From Alphaproteobacteria bacterium (lineage in GTDB: Bacteria > Pseudomonadota > Alphaproteobacteria > Rickettsiales > UBA8987), in contig DQGZ01000079.1 in the NCBI GenBank assembly GCA_003531345.1, positions 1 through 5,300 of the forward strand: a stretch of DNA of 5,300 nucleotides, in the 5' to 3' direction. Within the stretch, counting starts at the first letter, position 1, and each line of letters begins with the position of its first letter. Positions 1-5,300 of the stretch are shown here, piece by piece. The notes under the pieces were generated by a model that ran no database searches, was not told the origin of the DNA, and worked only from the letters and a program-made list of their open reading frames with translations. The translations under genes were made by a program, and so were the position numbers.

Positions 1-417
1 CTTGCTAATGTAGAAGATTTTCTGCAGAATTTCACCTCAAATAACAAAAACCTTGAGTTTCTGGCAAAAATCATTAATGAACTTGTCCTTAATAGCGAAT
101 TTGAAGGGAATTTTGACGGTTTAAGGGATGAAATTATTTCAGTAATTCACCAAAGCCATATTAGTTATATATTAAATAACCCTTATATTAGCGATTTAAG
201 AAAGATGGTAAGGTCTGAGTCTGATTCAGTTGCGGCTTGGCAGTATTTCTTTTGTGAATATCAGCTTGATATTCTTCAGATGGATATGCAGGTTTTATCA
301 AAAAGCAGCGAGTTAGACATTAATTATCTGTTAGGGATACAAAACCAGATTGCCAATCTTTCTCAGCTAAAAAACTCATATGAAAGAAAATATCAAAGTT
401 TAAATGAAGGTGAATAA
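1..417 (+). CDS. dnaG: DNA primase DnaG, C-terminal end (partial)
   Basis: This open frame enters from the left edge and runs for 138 codons to a TAA at 415-417. Primase makes the RNA primers for replication, and its C-terminal domain binds the replicative helicase DnaB. What is visible is a largely helical segment. It has an aromatic patch around residues 80-88 (WQYFFCEYQ) and a final helix rich in Gln, Asn, Leu and Lys, consistent with the poorly conserved helicase-binding domain. The catalytic zinc finger and TOPRIM domains would lie upstream, outside the window, so the family call rests mainly on context: in many bacteria dnaG lies directly upstream of rpoD, as here with a three-base gap. 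The last codons contain the ribosome binding site for rpoD, so the two are probably co-transcribed and translationally coupled. An ATG at 205 in the same frame is an internal Met, not a start, because the frame is open to base 1. Without the context this would be a hypothetical protein. Confidence 0.75.
   Translation, partial: LANVEDFLQNFTSNNKNLEFLAKIINELVLNSEFEGNFDGLRDEIISVIHQSHISYILNNPYISDLRKMVRSESDSVAAWQYFFCEYQLDILQMDMQVLSKSSELDINYLLGIQNQIANLSQLKNSYERKYQSLNEGE
406..413 (+). promoter_or_regulatory. Shine-Dalgarno sequence of rpoD inside the dnaG 3' end
   Basis: The bases GAAGGTGA match the anti-Shine-Dalgarno core (AAGG followed by GGTGA) and end seven bases before the rpoD ATG at 421. They lie within the last four sense codons of the upstream gene, so a ribosome terminating there sits over the rpoD start. 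This supports the ATG at 421 as the true start and suggests translational coupling. Confidence 0.7.
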
Positions 418-420
418 AAT

Positions 421-2643
421 ATGGCAAAAAAAAATAAGAATATAAAAAAAATCTCTACCAAAAAAGTGGTAAAGAAAGCAAAGCCAGTGAAAATTGTGCA
501 AAAACAGAAAAAAACTGTTGCGAAGCCTCCAGTAAAACAAAAAATACAAAAAAAACCGAAGGAGCAGGCAAAATCAGTTGCCAGTACAAAAAAAATCCCA
601 GAGAAGAAAGTTCTTCCAGAAACCCCAAAAAAAGTAGAGCAGGTAAAAAAAGTGTCTGAAACCATTCCAGAAAAGAAAAGAACCAAGGAAGAGGTAAGAA
701 AGATAGTTGATAAAACAGTTGAAAAGCTAGAAAAACTGTCAAAAAACAGATCTATACTTACTATAGATGAGGTTAACAAAAATATTCCGAAAGACTTTAT
801 CGACCCCAATTTTATTGAAAAAATAATTGAGGAGATGGCAAAGCGCAATATCAAGATAGTTGAAAAAAATATTGCAGATGATGATTTTGATGTAGAGGTT
901 GAGGATGATGTAGAAGAAGAGTTTTCTTATGTTAAGGGTGCAGATGAGGAGGAAGATGTATTAACCCCTGAAATAGCTCAGGAGCCTGAAAAGAAAGCTC
1001 CCGCTGCAAGTGCAGGCAGGTCAGATGACCCAGTTCGTATGTATTTGCGTGAAATGGGCAGTGTTGACCTGCTTTCAAGGGAAGACGAGGTTGAAATAGC
1101 AAAAAGGATAGAGGAAGGAAAAAATAAATTAATTACAGTTCTTTGCGAAAGCCCACTTGCAATGAGAAACTTTATTACTTGGTATAATGACTTGCAAAGC
1201 GGCAAGATATTGATACGTGATATAATTGATATTGAGGCATCATACGCCAAAGAAATGGGTATAGTTTTAGGTGCTGAGGATAGTGAGATAGGCTTTGAAG
1301 AGAGGTCGGAAGAAGCCAATGAAACTTCCGAAAATGAATCAGGTGATTTTGATGATGCGGATGAATTTGGTGCCAGTGTATCAATCACTATAATGGAAGA
1401 AAAACTCAAGGATAAGATATTTGGCACTCTGGAAGAAATATCAAACATTTCTGGAAAAACCCTAAAATATCACGAAAACCTATTAAGATTTGCCCTTGAT
1501 AGAAAAAAAGTTAACGAAAAAGATAAAAAAACTTTTGATAAGAATATTGAAAAGCTTGCAGAGCTTATAAAAGATATTTTTCTTAATGAATCAAGCCAAC
1601 AGAAGATTATCAAAGACCTCTATGAGAACAACATTAAATTAATGCGCTTGGAAGGCGGTTTACGTGATGTTGCAGAAAGGCATAAAATAAAACTGGATGA
1701 ATTTTTGAGCAAATATAAAGGTAATGAACTTAACCCTGACTGGTTAGATGACTTAAGAGAATCAAAAGATAAAAAATGGCAGGATTTTGCAAATAAAGAT
1801 GCAGACCGTATAATCAGGATAAGAAAGGAGATACAAGCAGTAGCAGAAAAAATGGGAACAGAAGTTTCCGAATATAAAGAAATAGTAAAGCAGATCCAGA
1901 AAAGTGAAACGGAAACAAAAGCTGCTAAAAAAGAAATGATTGAGGCCAACCTTCGTCTGGTTATCTCTATTGCTAAAAAATATACTAACCGTGGTTTACA
2001 GTTCCTTGACCTGATACAGGAAGGAAATATCGGTCTGATGAAAGCGGTTGATAAGTTTGAATATCGCCGTGGTTATAAGTTTTCCACCTACGCAACATGG
2101 TGGATAAGGCAGGCAATCACCCGTTCAATAGCTGATCAGGCGAGGACTATCAGGATACCAGTACACATGATAGAAACTATCAACAAGATAGTGCGTACTT
2201 CCCGTCAGATGCAGGCGGATATGGGCAGAGAGCCAACACCAGACGAGCTGGCTAAAAAACTCTCAATGCCAGTTGAAAAAATTAAGAAAGTAATGCGTAT
2301 AGCTAAAGAGCCAGTGAGTTTGGAAACGCCAGTCGGTGATGAAGATGGTAGCTTCCTTGGTGACTTTATTGAGGATGCAAATGCCCTATTACCTCTTGAT
2401 GCAGCGGTTCAGGAAAGCCTTAAGGAAGCGACTACAGGAATACTGGCAACCCTTACCCCGCGTGAGGAAAGGGTTTTACGTATGCGTTTTGGTATTGGTA
2501 TGAACACTGATCACACGTTGGAAGAGGTGGGTCAGCAATTTTCAGTTACACGTGAAAGGATAAGGCAGATTGAGGCTAAGGCTTTGCGTAAATTAAAACA
2601 TCCAAGCAGGGCAAGAAAATTAAAAGGCTTTTCAACGGAATAA
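421..2643 (+). CDS. rpoD: RNA polymerase primary sigma factor RpoD (sigma-70), with Lys-rich N-terminal extension
   Basis: This 740-residue protein is the housekeeping sigma factor, which directs core RNA polymerase to most promoters. Residues 1-90 are a low-complexity basic extension (32 lysines, only 7 acidic residues). Region 1.1 follows at about 92-150 (VRKIVDKTVEKL, then LTIDEVNKNIP), then a very acidic linker at 153-179. Region 1.2 is at about 202-234 (DDPVRMYLREMG). A non-conserved region of about 260 residues runs to about 495 and contains a second acidic patch near 284-317. Region 2 is at about 504-575, with FLDLIQEGNIGLMKAVDKF and YKFSTYATWWIRQAI, which carry core binding, promoter melting and -10 recognition. 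Region 3 is at about 576-656. Region 4 is at about 675-730, with the -35-binding helix-turn-helix LEEVGQQFSVTRERIRQIEA. The full set of regions, with 1.1 present, marks a group 1 sigma and not RpoS or RpoH. It is longer than E. coli RpoD (613 residues), partly because of the basic extension. The frame is intact. The ATG has a good ribosome binding site and sits three bases after the upstream stop. Confidence 0.97.
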   Translation: MAKKNKNIKKISTKKVVKKAKPVKIVQKQKKTVAKPPVKQKIQKKPKEQAKSVASTKKIPEKKVLPETPKKVEQVKKVSETIPEKKRTKEEVRKIVDKTVEKLEKLSKNRSILTIDEVNKNIPKDFIDPNFIEKIIEEMAKRNIKIVEKNIADDDFDVEVEDDVEEEFSYVKGADEEEDVLTPEIAQEPEKKAPAASAGRSDDPVRMYLREMGSVDLLSREDEVEIAKRIEEGKNKLITVLCESPLAMRNFITWYNDLQSGKILIRDIIDIEASYAKEMGIVLGAEDSEIGFEERSEEANETSENESGDFDDADEFGASVSITIMEEKLKDKIFGTLEEISNISGKTLKYHENLLRFALDRKKVNEKDKKTFDKNIEKLAELIKDIFLNESSQQKIIKDLYENNIKLMRLEGGLRDVAERHKIKLDEFLSKYKGNELNPDWLDDLRESKDKKWQDFANKDADRIIRIRKEIQAVAEKMGTEVSEYKEIVKQIQKSETETKAAKKEMIEANLRLVISIAKKYTNRGLQFLDLIQEGNIGLMKAVDKFEYRRGYKFSTYATWWIRQAITRSIADQARTIRIPVHMIETINKIVRTSRQMQADMGREPTPDELAKKLSMPVEKIKKVMRIAKEPVSLETPVGDEDGSFLGDFIEDANALLPLDAAVQESLKEATTGILATLTPREERVLRMRFGIGMNTDHTLEEVGQQFSVTRERIRQIEAKALRKLKHPSRARKLKGFSTE

Positions 2644-2693
2644 GGCAGAATAGAATTGAACAGTGAGGGTAAATTTTAGTTGATTAAAATATT

Positions 2694-4415
2694 GTGGCAA
2701 GGGCAGTAAAGTTAAATATTTCTTTAGAGGGAGCTTTGAACAAAGCGGTAGAGAAATCTAAATTCAGGGTTTTTCTCATACTGCCAATAATAATCCTTAC
2801 GTTTCTGGCTATTGCAATTAAAACTACCATACTCTGCACCCAGAATATTTCTGAGAGATTATTATCAGATAATGTTTCACAAGTGCCTAATATTTTGCAT
2901 CAGGTATCACTGGCGCCATCAAAAGCAATTCGTAAAAATATATATGACCGTAATGGTATATTAATAGCTTCAAGCCTTGTTACATCTTCATTATTTGCCC
3001 ACCCCAATGAAATGATTGAAAAAGATTATGCAGCTGAGCTGGTACATAAAGTTTTGCCAGAGCTTTCGGTTGCTTACCTGAAAGAGAAATTTTTTTCAGA
3101 AAAAAAATTCCAGTGGATAAAGCGTAACTTAACGCCAAAGCAAAAATATGCGGTTAACTCACTTGGTATACCAGGCTTATATTTTGAAGCGGAAACAAAA
3201 AGGATATATCCTCACAAGGAGCTGTTTTCTCATGTTATTGGCAGTGTCGGGGTTGACTCTCAAGGGCTTTCAGGGATGGAGAAAGTTATTGATTCGTTGA
3301 ACAAGCATGTAACTGATAACGAAGTTCGGGATTATATAAACACTACAATGGATGTAAGGATACAGAACATTGTTCATGAGGAATTATCCAGCCAAATGGA
3401 AAAACATAAGGCGGTTGCAGCAGCAGGTATAGTGATGGACGCAACAAATGGTGAAATAATATCTTTGGTAAGCCTGCCAGACTATGAGCCCAATTTTTTA
3501 AAATCAATTACACCAGAATCATTTTTTAACCATGCAACTTTAGGTGTTTATGAGCTGGGTTCAGTATTTAAACCAATAACTTTTGCTGCTGCTTTTGAAA
3601 AAAATCTTATAAAAATGAATTCAAAATTTGATGCAACTCAGGCATTAAAGATAGGTCGTTTCCGTATATCAGATTTTCACCCAGAAAACAGGTGGCTAAC
3701 AACGCCAGAAGTAATGATGCATTCATCAAATATAGGTACAGCAAAGATAGGCGAGATAGTGGGTATAAACGGGTTTAAGGATATATACAGAAAGCTTGGG
3801 TTTTATGAAAGGTCAGGAATAGAGATACAGGAAAAGGCAAGTTCTAATATACCAAATAATTGGGGGCAGACAACATTGTTCACTGCCTCATATGGCCATG
3901 GTCTAGCAATCACCCCAATGCACCTGATAGCGGGTTATATGCCTATAGTAAATGGGGGTGTTTTATATAAACCAACCCTGATAAAAGAGGAAAAAGATCC
4001 AGAAGGTAAAGAGGTATTTTCTAAGTCCACATCAGATATAATGCGTAAATTACTACGTCTGGTGGTAGCAAGGGGGACGGCAACAAAAGCAAATATTTCT
4101 GGTTTTTTGGTTGGCGGCAAAACAGGCACGGCAGAAAAAATAGATGAAAATGGCAGATATAGCAAAACATCAAAAGTGACAACATTCGTAGGGGCTTTCC
4201 CTATGAATAAACCAAAATATTTGGTATTGACATTATTTGATGACCCTAAGCCCTCCAAGGATTCTTATGGCTATGCAACGGCTGGCTGGGTTGCAGCACC
4301 TGCGGCAGGCAAAATAATTTCTCGCATGGCGCCTATACTAAAAATAATGCCACAGGATGAAAATGATGAGAAAATAAAAGCAGAGCTTGAAATTACTGGT
4401 GTAGATATTAGATAA
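2694..4415 (+). CDS. ftsI: Peptidoglycan D,D-transpeptidase FtsI (penicillin-binding protein 3)
   Basis: This 573-residue class B penicillin-binding protein cross-links septal peptidoglycan in the periplasm with the FtsW glycosyltransferase. A short basic cytoplasmic tail (1-24) precedes one membrane anchor at about 25-48. The dimerisation/pedestal domain begins near RKNIYDRNGILIASS (80-94) and includes RIYPHKELFSHVIGSVG (170-186) and GLSGMEKVID (191-200). The transpeptidase domain has all three active-site motifs: SVFK with nucleophile Ser290 and Lys293 (in YELGSVFKP), SSN at 344-346, and KTGT at 476-479. GLSGME and the AAGIVMDATNGE and SLPDYEPN blocks favour FtsI over the elongation enzyme PBP2 (MrdA). 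Length is close to E. coli FtsI (588). The start is GTG at 2694. An in-frame TAA at 2685-2687 blocks any upstream extension, and no Shine-Dalgarno sequence lies at normal distance (GAGGG at 2665-2669 is about 24 bases away). A TTG at 2736 has GAGGGAG only two bases before it, so it is a poor alternative. The gene follows rpoD by 50 bases without a visible terminator. Confidence 0.94.
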   Translation: MARAVKLNISLEGALNKAVEKSKFRVFLILPIIILTFLAIAIKTTILCTQNISERLLSDNVSQVPNILHQVSLAPSKAIRKNIYDRNGILIASSLVTSSLFAHPNEMIEKDYAAELVHKVLPELSVAYLKEKFFSEKKFQWIKRNLTPKQKYAVNSLGIPGLYFEAETKRIYPHKELFSHVIGSVGVDSQGLSGMEKVIDSLNKHVTDNEVRDYINTTMDVRIQNIVHEELSSQMEKHKAVAAAGIVMDATNGEIISLVSLPDYEPNFLKSITPESFFNHATLGVYELGSVFKPITFAAAFEKNLIKMNSKFDATQALKIGRFRISDFHPENRWLTTPEVMMHSSNIGTAKIGEIVGINGFKDIYRKLGFYERSGIEIQEKASSNIPNNWGQTTLFTASYGHGLAITPMHLIAGYMPIVNGGVLYKPTLIKEEKDPEGKEVFSKSTSDIMRKLLRLVVARGTATKANISGFLVGGKTGTAEKIDENGRYSKTSKVTTFVGAFPMNKPKYLVLTLFDDPKPSKDSYGYATAGWVAAPAAGKIISRMAPILKIMPQDENDEKIKAELEITGVDIR

Positions 4416-4427
4416 GGCGTTGCTATT

Positions 4428-4433
4428 TATAAT
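4428..4433 (+). promoter_or_regulatory. Possible -10 hexamer upstream of mfd (distal candidate)
   Basis: A perfect TATAAT lies just downstream of the ftsI stop codon. No good -35 match sits 16-18 bases upstream, because that stretch is the AT-rich end of ftsI, and there is no adjacent TG extended -10 element. If used, transcription would begin near 4440 and give mfd an untranslated leader of about 80 bases. In AT-rich DNA such a hexamer can occur by chance. Confidence 0.25.
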
Positions 4434-4484
4434 TTAACAACACTATCTAAAGCAAAATTAGTCTAGCTGCAATTCACCAACCTT

Positions 4485-4513
4485 TGCTAACAGTGTCTAA
4501 CAGAATTTACTAT
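4485..4513 (+). promoter_or_regulatory. Possible sigma-70 promoter immediately upstream of mfd (proximal candidate)
   Basis: TTGCTA at 4485-4490 (four of six matches to TTGACA) and TACTAT at 4508-4513 (four of six matches to TATAAT) are separated by exactly 17 bases, the ideal spacer. The predicted start of transcription, about seven bases past the -10, falls near 4520, one or two bases before the mfd ATG. That would give a leaderless or near-leaderless message, in keeping with the absence of a ribosome binding site. Each hexamer is weak by itself. Confidence 0.3.
4487..4503 (+). repeat. Short direct repeat CTAACAG, 10-base period, upstream of mfd
   Basis: CTAACAG occurs at 4487-4493 and again at 4497-4503 with three bases between the copies, so they would face the same side of the helix. 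The first copy overlaps the candidate -35 element and the second lies in the spacer. That could suit a repressor or activator site, but seven-base repeats also arise by chance and no regulator is implied by the sequence. Confidence 0.35.
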
Positions 4514-4521
4514 AGTTACTA

Positions 4522-5300
4522 ATGCAAATTAACCAAAATTCTGAGAATAATTTTTATTCACTTACCTCAGGCTCTGAAGTTTTTTTATTAGGCAAACTCT
4601 TAAAGAATTCTAGTTCAGGGGCGGTTCATATCTGTAAAAATGATTATTACGCCGAAAAAATAATTTCGTTATTGAATTGTTTTTTTCCTGAGATTGAAGT
4701 GCTGGAATTACCAGCATGGGATACCAACCCATATGACAGAACTAGCCCTAATATAAGCATAATAAGCAAAAGGCTTTTCACACTTTCAAAGATAAAGAAC
4801 GGTTTAGGAAAGAACCAGATACTGGTAACCACTGCCAATGCTATTCTGACCAAACTTATACCACAGGAGGTAATAAAAAATTCTACACTCGCACTTAAGG
4901 AAAAAATTGAAATAAGAAGAGATCAATTAACTAAATTTTTGGTTGATAATTCCTATATAAATGTAGCTGCTGCAACTGAAAGTGGTGAGTTTGCAATCAG
5001 GGGTTCACTTATTGATATAATTCCCACCAATCAGGATTGCGGTATAAGAATTGACTTTTTTGGTGATGAGATAGAGAGTATCAGAAAATATGACCCGCTG
5101 ACTCAGATAACAACAGGAAGTATAGATGAAATTGACCTTATTCCTGCCAGTGAAATTTTATTAAATAAAGAAAATATTGAAAAGTTTAAGCAGGGTTACC
5201 TCAAGAATTTTGGTCTGAAAAGTTCTTCGTCTGACCAGTTATATGAAGCCATTTCAAATGGCAGAAGGCACAATGGAGCAGAAAATCTTTTACCATTATT
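4522..5300 (+). CDS. mfd: Transcription-repair coupling factor Mfd, N-terminal part (partial)
   Basis: This frame is open from ATG 4522 to the right edge, 259 codons plus two bases. Mfd is a cytoplasmic DNA translocase that dislodges RNA polymerase stalled at lesions and recruits UvrA to start nucleotide excision repair. The visible part is the UvrB-like, UvrA-binding module. It shows LPAWDTNPYDRTSPN (63-77, the family's LPxWExxPYDRxSP block), VTTANAILTKLIP (102-114), TESGEFAIRGSLIDIIP (152-168), DFFGDEIESIRKYDPLTQ (178-195) and GRRHNGAENLLPL (247-259, where the family has GRRxxGxEHWLPLF). The RNA polymerase-interacting and RecG-like helicase domains would follow outside the window. Module order and the GRRHxGxE block separate it from UvrB, which carries helicase motif I near its N-terminus. 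The start is well fixed: an in-frame TAG at 4513-4515 blocks upstream extension and no alternative lies nearby. No Shine-Dalgarno sequence precedes it. It follows ftsI by 106 bases and may have its own promoter. Confidence 0.93.
   Translation, partial: MQINQNSENNFYSLTSGSEVFLLGKLLKNSSSGAVHICKNDYYAEKIISLLNCFFPEIEVLELPAWDTNPYDRTSPNISIISKRLFTLSKIKNGLGKNQILVTTANAILTKLIPQEVIKNSTLALKEKIEIRRDQLTKFLVDNSYINVAAATESGEFAIRGSLIDIIPTNQDCGIRIDFFGDEIESIRKYDPLTQITTGSIDEIDLIPASEILLNKENIEKFKQGYLKNFGLKSSSSDQLYEAISNGRRHNGAENLLPL

Larger units (their letters stand above)
4416..4521 (+). other. Intergenic region between ftsI and mfd
   Basis: This 106-base AT-rich gap is the longest non-coding stretch here. I see no G+C-rich hairpin followed by a T run, so no intrinsic terminator for ftsI can be supported. 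The best inverted repeat is AGCAAA (4451-4456) with TTTGCT (4483-4488), a six-pair stem with a 26-base loop, which is not convincing. The gap contains two weak promoter candidates and a seven-base direct repeat, listed separately. There is no small open reading frame worth calling. Confidence 0.6.

Noticed and set aside
393..854. 153-codon antisense open frame, rich in Phe, opposite the start of rpoD
   Set aside because: It is the complement of a lysine (AAA/AAG)-rich coding stretch, which reads as Phe/Leu on the other strand. It has no recognisable motif, and the + strand gene is certain.
978..1448. 156-codon antisense open frame, rich in Ser, within rpoD
   Set aside because: Shadow of the Glu/Asp-rich rpoD sequence; low complexity, no family resemblance, no independent start signals.
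1105..1905. Insertion or extra domain within RpoD between regions 1.2 and 2
   Set aside because: A non-conserved region of about 240-260 residues here is normal for proteobacterial RpoD, so the length alone is not unusual.
2656..2690. Promoter for ftsI: TTGAAC (2656-2661) with TAAAAT (2685-2690)
   Set aside because: The spacer is 23 bases, too long for sigma-70, and the predicted transcription start would fall within the GTG start codon. Read-through from rpoD is simpler.
3935..4258. 107-codon antisense open frame opposite the ftsI transpeptidase domain
   Set aside because: It lies wholly opposite the conserved KTGT region of ftsI, whose frame is under clear constraint; no motif of its own.
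4419..4441. Terminator hairpin after ftsI (GTTG 4419-4422 with CAAC 4438-4441)
   Set aside because: Only four pairs, a 15-base loop and no following T run; not a credible intrinsic terminator.
4509..4516. Palindrome ACTATAGT just before mfd as an operator
   Set aside because: Only eight bases, does not extend symmetrically, and is expected by chance in AT-rich DNA; it also overlaps the candidate -10.
4647..4853. 68-codon antisense open frame opposite mfd
   Set aside because: Overlaps the conserved Mfd LPxWxxxPYDR block on the other strand. The hydrophobic look comes from AT-rich codons read in complement.

Overview
The window is a gene-dense, visibly AT-rich stretch of bacterial chromosome carrying four housekeeping genes, all on the + strand. 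In order they are the 3' end of a gene that is probably dnaG (DNA primase), a complete rpoD (primary sigma factor), a complete ftsI (division-specific peptidoglycan transpeptidase, PBP3) and the 5' end of mfd (transcription-repair coupling factor). Both edges cut through genes. No RNA gene, mobile element, CRISPR array or phage-like gene is visible.

The RpoD and FtsI sequences look alphaproteobacterial. RpoD ends in an HPSRARKLK-type tail, and FtsI has YELGSVFKP around its active site plus an AAGIVMDATNGE / SLPDYEPN block. With the strong A+T bias and poly-A-rich coding sequence, this suggests an AT-rich alphaproteobacterium, possibly of the Rickettsiales-like or small-genome type. That placement is an inference from motifs and composition; no tree was made.

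Layout: bases 1-417 are the primase C-terminus. rpoD begins three bases after its stop, and the Shine-Dalgarno sequence lies inside the last primase codons, as in the conserved dnaG-rpoD arm of the macromolecular synthesis operon. A 50-base gap with no terminator follows, then ftsI with a GTG start. A 106-base gap, the largest non-coding stretch here, separates ftsI from mfd. It holds weak promoter-like elements and a short direct repeat, but no convincing terminator.

The genes serve replication priming, general transcription, septal wall synthesis and transcription-coupled repair. They share a growth and division theme but do not form one pathway. Points worth a second look are the lysine-rich, poly-A-encoded N-terminal extension of RpoD, the apparent lack of Shine-Dalgarno sequences before ftsI and mfd (mfd may be near-leaderless), and the position of ftsI between rpoD and mfd instead of in a division/cell-wall cluster. 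I found no previously undescribed multi-gene system.
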